Shown one piece after another: positions 1-7,216 of a stretch of DNA of 64,000 nucleotides. The DNA is from an uncultured Blautia sp. GTDB lineage: Bacteria > Bacillota > Clostridia > Lachnospirales > Lachnospiraceae. The stretch spans positions 38,735 through 102,734 of the forward strand of contig UQHF01000011.1 in assembly GCA_900540785.1 (NCBI GenBank), in the 5' to 3' direction. Made by a program: the position numbers and the translations under genes. The first letter of the stretch is position 1, and every line of letters begins with the position of its first letter. The notes under the pieces are model-generated. The model worked only from the letters and a program-made list of their open reading frames with translations. It was not told the DNA's origin and ran no database searches.

Positions 1-151
1 TAATGGAATATAAGATAGGCTGCATAAAATTCTCTCCTTAAATCTGAAAAAAATACCAAAATGTTAATTTATACTTGTATCATACACGAAAAAACAAAAA
101 AAATATACAGGTTTTCTAAAAAAACTCCACAAAAATTTTGGTAAAAACTTA

Positions 152-157
152 TATAAT
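152..157 (+). promoter_or_regulatory. possible -10 element of the corrinoid gene
   Basis: A perfect TATAAT lies about 95 bases upstream of the corrinoid-protein start, in an AT-rich leader. No convincing -35 sits 16-18 bases upstream, so the promoter call is weak. Bases 1-250 hold no gene that I can see; the corrinoid gene therefore appears to begin its own transcript. Confidence 0.35.
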
Positions 158-250
158 AGCATCATAAAAACAAGCAGCAAAAAAGCTGTTCAGAGTTTGT
201 GGAAGCTCTGGTACAAAAAAAGAAGAGGGATAAATGAGGAGGATTTAAAA

Positions 251-904
251 ATGTCAGCAGAAATTATTAATGAGATTTCAGAATTTTTACAGAAAGGCCG
301 CGCAAAAAACGTAAAAAAACTTGTTGAGGAAGCGCTTGCACAGGGACTTGATCCAAAAGAAATTTTAAATGACGGGCTTCTTGCAGGAATGATGATCGTG
401 GGTGGAAAATTCAAGAGAAACGAAGTTTTCGTACCGGAGGTTCTTGTAGCTGCAAGAGCAATGTCAGCCGGAATTTCCATTCTTGAACCAAAGCTTGTTG
501 AAGTTGGAAATGAACCGATTGGAAAAGCTGTAGTTGGGACTGTAAAGGGTGACCTTCACGATATTGGAAAGAACCTTGTTGTTATGATGTTAAAAGGAGC
601 AGGTTTCGAGATTTATGACCTGGGAACAGACGTTGATGCGGATACATTTATTGCAAAGGCAGAAGAGGTTGGTGCAGATGTGATTGGTATGTCTGCACTT
701 CTTACAACAACAATGCCGAATATGAAAGATGTAGTTGACGAGTTAAATGAGAGAGGTTTAAGAGAGAAATATATTGTTATGGTAGGCGGAGCGCCGGTAA
801 ATGATACATTTGCCCAGCAGATTGGTGCCGACTATTATACAGCAGACGCACCGTCCGCAGCAGAGGTTGCAAAAGAGGCAGTTCTGAAGAGAAAATCAGC
901 ATAA
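251..904 (+). CDS. corrinoid (B12-binding) methyl-carrier protein
   Basis: This 217-residue protein matches the MtaC/MtbC/MtmC class of cognate corrinoid proteins, which carry a methyl group on cobalt between a substrate methyltransferase and a tetrahydrofolate- or CoM-type acceptor. A helical cap domain fills about residues 1-90 and a Rossmann-type B12 domain follows. The cobalt-ligand motif D-x-H-x-x-G is visible as GDLHDIGKN near residue 103, followed by the expected GADVIGMSALLTTTMP and VGGAPV segments. The ATG at 251 is chosen over an upstream ATG at 197 because GAGGAGG stands just before it and the homologous fold begins there. The activator gene follows 76 bases later. No substrate methyltransferase gene is present in the window, so the methyl donor is unknown. 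Confidence 0.9.
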   Translation: MSAEIINEISEFLQKGRAKNVKKLVEEALAQGLDPKEILNDGLLAGMMIVGGKFKRNEVFVPEVLVAARAMSAGISILEPKLVEVGNEPIGKAVVGTVKGDLHDIGKNLVVMMLKGAGFEIYDLGTDVDADTFIAKAEEVGADVIGMSALLTTTMPNMKDVVDELNERGLREKYIVMVGGAPVNDTFAQQIGADYYTADAPSAAEVAKEAVLKRKSA

Positions 905-927
905 ATCCACGAAAGTATCGTGTGGGA

Positions 928-969
928 GAAGGCATTGCGTGAGGAAACCCGCGCGTGCCTTCTTTTTTT
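928..969 (+). terminator. hairpin with T-run between corrinoid and activator genes
   Basis: An imperfect GAAGGCA...TGCCTTC stem is followed directly by seven T residues, and the T-run runs into the AGGAGG of the next gene. It may act as a partial terminator that lowers activator expression relative to the abundant corrinoid protein. Confidence 0.55.
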
Positions 970-980
970 AGGAGGCAGAC

Positions 981-3164
981 ATGGAGAATTTTTACGAGCT
1001 TCACAACCTGAAGTTTAAAATACAGAAAGAATCCGTTTTAAAAGCAATGGACTGTTACGAGGACAGCCCTGTATACGAGGAAGTTGTAGATACATACGAC
1101 GAAATTTATGAGGAGATGCTCTCCCTTGTGGAACCGGTGGGGATTCTTGGATTCGGCACGCTTCCGGAACCGGTTGCGACAGAAAAATATAAGGCGGGAA
1201 CACCGGTCGTATATATGGTAATGAGCATCGGAAACGGCATCAAGGAAGAGAGTACAAAGGCCTTTCAGGAAGGCGATTATGTAAAAGGAATGCTCACAGA
1301 TGCGATGGCGGATGACGCTCTTTTTTCTATGGAGGAGCAGGTGCTTGAGAAATTAAAGGAAGTCTGCAGTGAGCATAAGGTGGGTGTTCTTGCACGTCTG
1401 GAAGCGCCTCATGATATTTCTATGGAATCTCAGAAAGTGGCATGGGAACATCTGGAACTAAAGCGCAGATTTGGAATTGATATAAGCTCGGGATTTATGT
1501 TTGATCCTGTAAAAACCTCCTGTCAGGTCTTCATTTTAACGGATGATGCAGACAGTTTTAAGGCACAGCATGACTGCCGGAAGTGCCCGAATATCCACTG
1601 CCGTCTCCGCAATATTCCAGATACAGAGGTTGTGGTACACAGAGGTCAGGACACAAAAACAATTCTTGTAAAAGAGGGAGAAAGTCTTCTTGACGCTTTT
1701 ATCCGTCAGGAAATTTATATCAGCGCGCCATGCGGCGGTAAAGGGCGATGCGGAAAATGCGGCGTTCAGGTTTTACAGGGAAACACATGGATTTCTGACG
1801 AGGATAAAAAAATATATTCAGAGGAAGAACTGGGCGCAGGCTGGCGGCTTTCCTGCTGTCTCTATCCCACAGAGGAGCTGGAAATTTCTGTTTCCCAGAG
1901 CGACGAATCCTTATTTGAGGCAGTGGGAGAAACAGAAAATGCAGAAGAAAGCGGTACAGAAGAAACGTTTTATAATGTTGCCGCAGACATAGGAACAACG
2001 ACCATTGCCATGTCTTTAATTGGCGGGGAAAGCGGCAAAGTGTCCCATACAGTGACTTCCGTAAACAGCCAGAGAGCATATGGCGCAGACGTGATTTCCA
2101 GAATCCAGGCTTCTGTTGACGGGAAAAAAGAGGAGCTTCAAAAATCCATACAGAAGGATTTACAGGATTGTCTGGAAAAGCTTTTAAAAGAAAAAGAACT
2201 TTTGGGAGAACAGGTCAAAACCGTTGTTATAAGCGGAAATACCACAATGGGACATCTTCTGATGGGTTACGACTGCGATACTCTCGGCGTATATCCTTTT
2301 ACACCTGTAAATATTGATTTTATAAAAGGAACGGAAGAGATTTTTGGCACAGATCAATTCGGTAAAAAAGAAGTGATCCTTCTTCCCGGCATTTCCACAT
2401 ATGTAGGCGGAGATATTGTGTCAGGAATGTACGCGTATGATTTTACAGAAAAAGAAGAAGTCTGCGTTTTTATAGACCTTGGCACAAACGGGGAAATGGG
2501 AATCGGAAATAAAGAGAAAATTCTTGTGACCTCCACAGCGGCAGGTCCTGCGTTTGAGGGCGGAAATATTACCTGGGGTATGGGAAGTGTGCCCGGCGCA
2601 ATCTGTTCTGTAAAGCTTAACGGTACAGATGCAGAGGTAAAAACAATCCGGGACGAAGCGCCGCAGGGAATCTGCGGAACAGGCGTAGTGGAAACAGCGG
2701 CAGAGCTTGTGCGTGAAGAAATTGTGGATGAGACAGGCGCCCTTGACGAGGATTATTTTGACGATGGATTTCCGCTGGCAGAGACTTCGAACGGAAGAGA
2801 AATCGTGTTTACACAAAAGGATATGCGGGAAATCCAGCTTGCAAAAGCGGCTGTGCGCGCAGGTGTGGAAACCCTTCTTCTCCGATATGGCGTGAAAAAA
2901 GAAGAGGTTTCAAAAGTGTATCTTGCAGGAGGTTTTGGCTATAAGCTGAACACAGATAAGGCGATTGCGATCGGTATGATTCCGGAGGAATGGGCAGACA
3001 GAATTATTGCAGTAGGAAACAGCTCTCTTTCAGGAGCCTGTAAATACTTAAAAGACAAAAACGGGGACAAAACCATAGAAAAGCTGATAAGCATTTCGGA
3101 AGAAATCAATCTGTCGGCAGATAAAGAATTTAATGAATTTTATATGGATGCGATGTTTTTGTAA
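981..3164 (+). CDS. iron-sulfur corrinoid activator (RACo/RamA-like, DUF4445)
   Basis: This 727-residue protein is of the type that reduces inactive Co(II) corrinoid to Co(I) using ATP. Residues 1-215 form an N-terminal domain ending in a cysteine cluster (CRKCPNIHC), which resembles the extra domain seen in some corrinoid activators. A [2Fe-2S] ferredoxin domain follows, with cysteines near 251, 257, 260 and 292 (PCGGKGRCGKC, then CC). The C-terminal half, from about residue 330, is an ASKHA-fold ATPase with ADIGTTT, SGNTTMGHLL, DLGTNGEM and GGFGYKLN motifs typical of DUF4445/RACo proteins. It sits directly behind the corrinoid gene, which fits an activator for that carrier. A good AGGAGG precedes the ATG. 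The exact partner methyltransferase cannot be deduced. Confidence 0.88.
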   Translation: MENFYELHNLKFKIQKESVLKAMDCYEDSPVYEEVVDTYDEIYEEMLSLVEPVGILGFGTLPEPVATEKYKAGTPVVYMVMSIGNGIKEESTKAFQEGDYVKGMLTDAMADDALFSMEEQVLEKLKEVCSEHKVGVLARLEAPHDISMESQKVAWEHLELKRRFGIDISSGFMFDPVKTSCQVFILTDDADSFKAQHDCRKCPNIHCRLRNIPDTEVVVHRGQDTKTILVKEGESLLDAFIRQEIYISAPCGGKGRCGKCGVQVLQGNTWISDEDKKIYSEEELGAGWRLSCCLYPTEELEISVSQSDESLFEAVGETENAEESGTEETFYNVAADIGTTTIAMSLIGGESGKVSHTVTSVNSQRAYGADVISRIQASVDGKKEELQKSIQKDLQDCLEKLLKEKELLGEQVKTVVISGNTTMGHLLMGYDCDTLGVYPFTPVNIDFIKGTEEIFGTDQFGKKEVILLPGISTYVGGDIVSGMYAYDFTEKEEVCVFIDLGTNGEMGIGNKEKILVTSTAAGPAFEGGNITWGMGSVPGAICSVKLNGTDAEVKTIRDEAPQGICGTGVVETAAELVREEIVDETGALDEDYFDDGFPLAETSNGREIVFTQKDMREIQLAKAAVRAGVETLLLRYGVKKEEVSKVYLAGGFGYKLNTDKAIAIGMIPEEWADRIIAVGNSSLSGACKYLKDKNGDKTIEKLISISEEINLSADKEFNEFYMDAMFL

Positions 3165-3171
3165 TGGGGGA

Positions 3172-3197
3172 AATGGGCGGGAGACTGCCCGTTTTTC
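3172..3197 (+). terminator. terminator after the corrinoid activator
   Basis: A short GGGC...GCCC stem followed by a TTTTTCTTT tract lies 8 bases after the stop codon. Confidence 0.6.
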
Positions 3198-3208
3198 TTT
3201 CCTTACTC

Positions 3209-3237
3209 TTTACAAACCCTATGAAATATGATAGGAT
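3209..3237 (+). promoter_or_regulatory. promoter of the T-box leader
   Basis: TTTACA (3209-3214) and TAGGAT (3232-3237) are separated by 17 bases, giving a predicted start near 3244, just ahead of the T-box stem I region. An overlapping TATGAT at 3227 is an alternative -10. Confidence 0.5.
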
Positions 3238-3243
3238 TTTTAC

Positions 3244-3508
3244 ATACGAAAACTCATGGAAGAAGAGAGTACATTTGCACACCGCATTACAGAGAAATCC
3301 CATATGGTGAGAGGGATATGTATGGAGCAGATGGAAGATGGCTTTGGAGAGGCACTGCTGAGGGCGACTTAGGCAGTGACAGGTTCGCCTGTTACAGCGA
3401 CAGGGTATAAGGAAGTACCTGATAAGGTTTCTGCTGTGAAGCTGGAACGAAAAGAAGTGGTAACACGGGTAACGCTCGTCTTCTCAGTATATGAGAGGAC
3501 GTTTTTTT
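3244..3508 (+). ncRNA. T-box leader, probably methionine-specific
   Basis: T-box RNAs sense uncharged tRNA and control aminoacyl-tRNA synthetase genes. The conserved T-box bulge region is visible at 3454-3468 as AAGTGGTAACACGGG; its TGGT would pair with an ACCA tRNA end. A terminator hairpin (CGTC-TTCTCA/TGAGA-GGACG, 3477-3501) with seven Ts follows at once. The 5' part has the GAAGAGAGTA and AGAGA elements of stem I, and an ATG triplet at 3338-3340 (GGAAGATGG) is a candidate specifier. The next gene is metG, which fits methionine. The leader ends about 560 bases before metG, which is unusually far. Confidence 0.8.
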
Positions 3509-3512
3509 ATAC

Positions 3513-3613
3513 TATAGGAAATTACTCTGTAATGTTCCATAGCATAAAAAACGCTTCGCGTAGGAGCGCACTGCGGCGGAAAAGAAATATGTCGCTAAAG
3601 CGACCCGCCGCAG
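3513..3613 (+). repeat. dispersed structured repeat, copy A
   Basis: Bases 3513-3580 match 46527-46595 with only about six differences. The element starts directly after the T-box terminator. It folds into a first hairpin (CTATAGGAA-ATTAC with GTAAT-TTCC-ATAG), then a short GC-rich segment (AACGCTTCGCGTAGGAGCG), then in this copy a long stem of CTGCGGCGG (3571-3579) with CCGCCGCAG (3605-3613). A divergent relative of the first two modules lies at 35461-35520. No ORF is credible here. Confidence 0.7.
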
Positions 3614-3662
3614 GCGGAGAATCTCACAAGAGAAATTCTTTGTTAACTGGGGAAGACTGAAA

Positions 3663-3960
3663 TAGGCGATATTTAAAGTTTTGAAAATAAAATCCTATAT
3701 TTTACAGGCAATTATAGGGCGCAATCCTGTTTTCCTTATTTTTCGCCTATAGTTTTCCAGATTAAAGTAGGCGGAAATTTTATGTTGGAAGATTTTAACT
3801 GAATTTTTCGAGACTTAAAGTAGGCGGAAATGTCATATTAGAGTATTCCACCTGATTTTGGACTTAAAATAATAGGATGAAACATAGACTTCCTCTATTT
3901 TCGCTTATTTTCCAGAGAAAAAAGTAGGCTATAAAAGGAAAAACAAAAATATCTGCCTAT
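3663..3960. repeat. degenerate ~52-bp tandem array, array 1
   Basis: A TAGG(C) core recurs at 3663, 3715, 3768, 3821, 3873 and 3925, a spacing of 52-53 bases throughout. A CCTAT/CTTAT-like core recurs out of phase at 3694, 3746, 3851, 3903 and 3956. Several units read TAAAG-TAGGCGGAAAT. Units are otherwise degenerate and AT-rich. The same grammar recurs at 34737-34972. It lies between the methionine T-box and metG, has no credible ORF, and is not a CRISPR array because there is no conserved repeat of 20+ bases. Confidence 0.75.
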
Positions 3961-4068
3961 TTTGTCCTGATTTTTTACAAACAGAGCCCCAAATTACCTA
4001 CTGTAATATCAAAAATAAGCCCCCTGCCCTGAATAATAAAAATCTATATAAAGAAAAAGGAGACAATC

Positions 4069-6024
4069 ATGGAAAAGCAGAAGTATTATATTACAACAGC
4101 CATTGCCTATACATCAGGCAAACCTCACATTGGAAATACTTACGAGGCAGTTCTGGCAGATGCCATTGCCCGCTACAAAAGACAGCAGGGTTATGATGTA
4201 TTTTTCCAGACAGGAACAGATGAGCATGGACAGAAGATTGAGATGAAGGCGGCAGAAGCCGGAATTACACCGAAGGAATTTGTAGACAATGTTTCCGGTG
4301 AAATTAAAAACATCTGGGATATGATGAACACATCTTATGACAAATTTATTCGTACAACAGATGAAGACCACGAAAAGCAGGTTCAGAAGATTTTCAAAAA
4401 AATGTATGCAAAAGGGGATATTTATAAAGGACATTATGAGGGAATGTACTGTACTCCATGTGAGTCCTTCTTTACAGAATCTCAGCTTGTAGACGGAAAA
4501 TGCCCGGACTGCGGACGTCCCTGCGTTCCTGCAAAAGAGGAGGCATATTTCTTTAAAATGAGCAAATATGCAGACCGTCTTATTGAGCACATTAACACAC
4601 ATCCGGAATTTATTCAGCCGGAATCCCGTAAAAATGAGATGATGAATAACTTCCTTCTTCCGGGACTTCAGGATCTTTGTGTATCCAGAACTTCCTTTAA
4701 GTGGGGAATCCCGGTAGATTTTGACCCGAACCATGTGGTTTATGTATGGCTGGACGCGCTCACAAACTATATCACAGGTATTGGATACGACTGTGATGGA
4801 GAAAGCACAGAGCAGTTTAAGAAAGACTGGCCTGCAGACCTTCATCTGATCGGAAAAGACATTATCCGTTTCCATACGATTTACTGGCCGATTTTCCTGA
4901 TGTCACTTGATCTTCCGCTTCCGAAGCAGGTATTCGGTCATCCGTGGCTTCTCCAGGGAGACGGAAAAATGAGCAAATCCAAAGGAAACGTGATTTATGC
5001 TGATGAGCTTGTAGATTTCTTTGGCGTAGACGCAGTCCGTTACTTTGTTCTTCACGAGATGCCGTTTGAAAACGACGGTGTGATCACATGGGAGCTGATG
5101 GTGGAACGATTAAATTCCGAGCTTGCGAACACACTTGGAAATCTTGTAAACAGAACGATTTCCATGTCAAACAAATATTTTGGCGGCGTTGTGGAAAACA
5201 AGGGCGTGTGCGAACCGGTTGACGAGGATATGAAATCCTTTATCCTTTCTGTTCCGGGCAAGGTTGAGGAAAAAATGGACAAGCTTCGTGTGGCAGACGC
5301 TATGACAGAGGTATTTTCTATCTTTAAGCGCTGCAACAAATATATTGACGAGACAATGCCGTGGGCGCTTGCAAAAGACGAGGAGAAAAAAGACCGTCTT
5401 GCAACGGTTCTCTATAATCTGGTAGAAGGTATCTGCATTGGCGCGACTCTTCTGGAATCCTTTATGCCGGAGACAACACAGCGCATTCTTTCCCAGCTTC
5501 ATGCAGAAGGAAGAACTCTGGAAGACTTAAAGACGTTCGGTCTTTATCCGTCAGGAAATAAAGTAACAGAGAAACCGGAAATCCTCTTTGCCCGCCTTGA
5601 CTTAAAAGAAGTGATGGAAAAAGTAGAAGCTCTTCATCCGGCAGCAAAAGAGGAAGAGAAAAAAGAGGACGAAAACGTGATCGACCTCGAGGCAAAACCG
5701 GAAATTACATTTGAGGATTTTGAAAAGCTTCAGTTCCAGATTGGAGAAATCATTGCCTGTGAGGCGGTAAAAAAATCGAAAAAACTTCTCTGCTCTCAGG
5801 TGAAGATCGGAAGCCAGGTACGCCAGATCGTATCCGGAATCAAGGCTCATTATTCACCGGAAGAGATGGTAGGCAAAAAGGTTATGGTAGTGACAAACTT
5901 AAAACCTGCAAAACTTGCGGGAGTTTTAAGCGAGGGCATGATTCTCTGTGCGGAGGACGCAGAGGGAAATCTTGCACTTATGACACCTGAGAAAAATATG
6001 CCTGCAGGAGCGGAGGTGTGCTGA
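4069..6024 (+). CDS. metG: methionyl-tRNA synthetase
   Basis: This enzyme charges tRNA-Met with methionine. The 651 residues hold the class I signature HIGN near residue 20, a zinc-knuckle region with two CxxC pairs (CTPC and CPDC, about residues 127-150), and the KMSKS loop (GKMSKSKGN) near residue 304. The last ~105 residues are a C-terminal tRNA-binding OB-fold domain (FEKLQFQIGEI... to the end), so this is the long dimeric bacterial form. AAGGAG precedes the ATG. A methionine-type T-box lies upstream but 560 bases away, with an array of repeats between. The next gene starts one base after the stop. Confidence 0.97.
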   Translation: MEKQKYYITTAIAYTSGKPHIGNTYEAVLADAIARYKRQQGYDVFFQTGTDEHGQKIEMKAAEAGITPKEFVDNVSGEIKNIWDMMNTSYDKFIRTTDEDHEKQVQKIFKKMYAKGDIYKGHYEGMYCTPCESFFTESQLVDGKCPDCGRPCVPAKEEAYFFKMSKYADRLIEHINTHPEFIQPESRKNEMMNNFLLPGLQDLCVSRTSFKWGIPVDFDPNHVVYVWLDALTNYITGIGYDCDGESTEQFKKDWPADLHLIGKDIIRFHTIYWPIFLMSLDLPLPKQVFGHPWLLQGDGKMSKSKGNVIYADELVDFFGVDAVRYFVLHEMPFENDGVITWELMVERLNSELANTLGNLVNRTISMSNKYFGGVVENKGVCEPVDEDMKSFILSVPGKVEEKMDKLRVADAMTEVFSIFKRCNKYIDETMPWALAKDEEKKDRLATVLYNLVEGICIGATLLESFMPETTQRILSQLHAEGRTLEDLKTFGLYPSGNKVTEKPEILFARLDLKEVMEKVEALHPAAKEEEKKEDENVIDLEAKPEITFEDFEKLQFQIGEIIACEAVKKSKKLLCSQVKIGSQVRQIVSGIKAHYSPEEMVGKKVMVVTNLKPAKLAGVLSEGMILCAEDAEGNLALMTPEKNMPAGAEVC

Positions 6025-6025
6025 T

Positions 6026-6421
6026 ATGAAGAAAAATAAAAAAGCGATCATTGCAGCCGTTGTTCTTGTAGTTGTAGCAGCCGTTCTTTTTGGGGTGTAT
6101 TCTTTTACAAAACCAAAGACAGAAAAAGGCAGCAAGGAGGTAACCGTTCAGGTTGTTGATAAAGATGGAAAAGCAGAAGATTTTACTTATCATACAGACA
6201 GAGAATATCTTGGGGAAGTTCTGAAAGATGAAAAGCTGGTAGAAGGCGAAGATGGAGAATACGGACTTTTTATCACTTCTGTAAACGGCATAAAAGCAGA
6301 TGACAGCAACCAGGAATGGTGGTGCATCACAAAAGGCGGTGAGCAGGTAAATACTTCTGCAGATAAAACTCCGGTAGCAGATGGGGACACCTTTGAGCTT
6401 ACTTTGACAGTAGGATACTGA
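6026..6421 (+). CDS. DUF4430 membrane-anchored or secreted protein
   Basis: The 131-residue product has an N-terminal hydrophobic segment (about residues 7-27) preceded by lysines and followed by a small extracellular domain. The C-terminal region contains EWWCITKGGEQVNTSADKTPV, which matches DUF4430, a domain related to the C-terminal beta domain of transcobalamin. It begins one base after the metG stop and is followed by an ECF-type S component. That pairing is common in Firmicutes and suggests a substrate-binding accessory of the transporter. Whether the ligand is a cobamide is inference. Confidence 0.75.
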   Translation: MKKNKKAIIAAVVLVVVAAVLFGVYSFTKPKTEKGSKEVTVQVVDKDGKAEDFTYHTDREYLGEVLKDEKLVEGEDGEYGLFITSVNGIKADDSNQEWWCITKGGEQVNTSADKTPVADGDTFELTLTVGY

Positions 6422-6437
6422 TACGGAGGAAGTGCCT

Positions 6438-7004
6438 ATGAACAGGCAGCCGAAAAAAAGTACAATGAAAGCCATGTACATGGTGACAATGGGATTTTTG
6501 AGCGCCATTCTCCTGATCGGCCAGGTGGGAATGGCAGCTCTTCCCAATATTGAGCCGGTTACCATGCTGATCATTGTGTATACTCTGATTTATAAAAAGC
6601 AGGTTTTTTACATTATTTATACATTTGTAGTGCTTGAAGGGCTGATTTACGGGTTCGGGATCTGGTGGTTCAGTTATCTGTATATCTGGACGATTCTGGC
6701 AGTGATCGTACTTTTGATGCAGAAAAACCAGTCGGTTCTTATGTGGGTCGTCCTGGCGGGGGCATACGGTCTTTCTTTTGGATTTCTCTGTGCTATTCCC
6801 TATTTTATTTCAGGAGGCTGGGGCGCGGGAATTGCCTACTGGGTATCCGGCATCCCATATGATCTCATGCACTGTATTGGAAATACGGTACTTACGGCTC
6901 TTTTATTTAAACCCGTATACAATGTGCTTAACAAAATGCACACATCTCAGCTTATTTATATAACAAATGTTGAAAAGGGACAGAAGACGCAAAATACTCC
7001 TTGA
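6438..7004 (+). CDS. ECF transporter S component-like membrane protein
   Basis: This 188-residue protein has about five or six hydrophobic segments and the shape of an energy-coupling-factor substrate-specific (S) component. The ATG at 6438 is preferred over a GTG at 6432, because GGAGG at 6425-6429 is then spaced eight bases away. It follows the DUF4430 gene by 16 bases, so the two are likely co-transcribed with metG. The shared ATPase and T components are not in the window. The ligand is not determined by sequence; the DUF4430 partner and the nearby corrinoid genes make a cobamide or precursor possible. Confidence 0.65.
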   Translation: MNRQPKKSTMKAMYMVTMGFLSAILLIGQVGMAALPNIEPVTMLIIVYTLIYKKQVFYIIYTFVVLEGLIYGFGIWWFSYLYIWTILAVIVLLMQKNQSVLMWVVLAGAYGLSFGFLCAIPYFISGGWGAGIAYWVSGIPYDLMHCIGNTVLTALLFKPVYNVLNKMHTSQLIYITNVEKGQKTQNTP

Positions 7005-7030
7005 CAAAACCGGTATAAAGAGATTATAGT
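7001..7030 (+). promoter_or_regulatory. promoter of the P-type ATPase transcript
   Basis: A consensus TTGACA (7001-7006) and TATAGT (7025-7030) are 18 bases apart. The -35 overlaps the stop codon of the preceding gene. The predicted start is a few bases ahead of the riboswitch. Confidence 0.75.
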
Positions 7031-7040
7031 ATTTAAAAAT

Positions 7041-7171
7041 AAAAGGGAGTAGCTGGCACAGCAGTGTTTGCGATGTCGTCAATCTCGACAGATGAATATC
7101 TGTCCGTATCGTGATGAAACAGCGAGACTTTTATTGCATGATGAAATGCAATAGAAGTCTCTTTTTATTTT
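7041..7171 (+). ncRNA. yybP-ykoY (Mn2+) riboswitch with terminator
   Basis: The leader shows the conserved AAAGGGAGTAGCTG start, the TGTCGTCAATCTCGACA arm and a closing region that merges into a terminator. The terminator stem is GAGACTT-TATTGCAT with ATGCAATA-AAGTCTC (7134-7163), followed by TTTTTATTTT. This class senses manganese and commonly precedes cation P-type ATPases and TerC/YybP-like genes. Manganese binding would favour expression of the ATPase downstream. Confidence 0.82.
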
Positions 7172-7216
7172 GCATTTCTCAGAAATAAAAATACTCTTAA
7201 AGAAAGGAAGATGCCT

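Noticed and set aside
1..60. Third copy of the 52-bp array at the window edge (TAGGC at 16)
   Set aside because: Only one forward core is seen and the reverse core is at the wrong offset.
3376..3660. 94-residue ORF after the corrinoid activator
   Set aside because: It covers the T-box terminator and the hairpin repeat, which explain the sequence better.
3663..3960. CRISPR array
   Set aside because: The period is regular but there is no conserved direct repeat of 20 or more bases and no cas gene; only short cores are kept.
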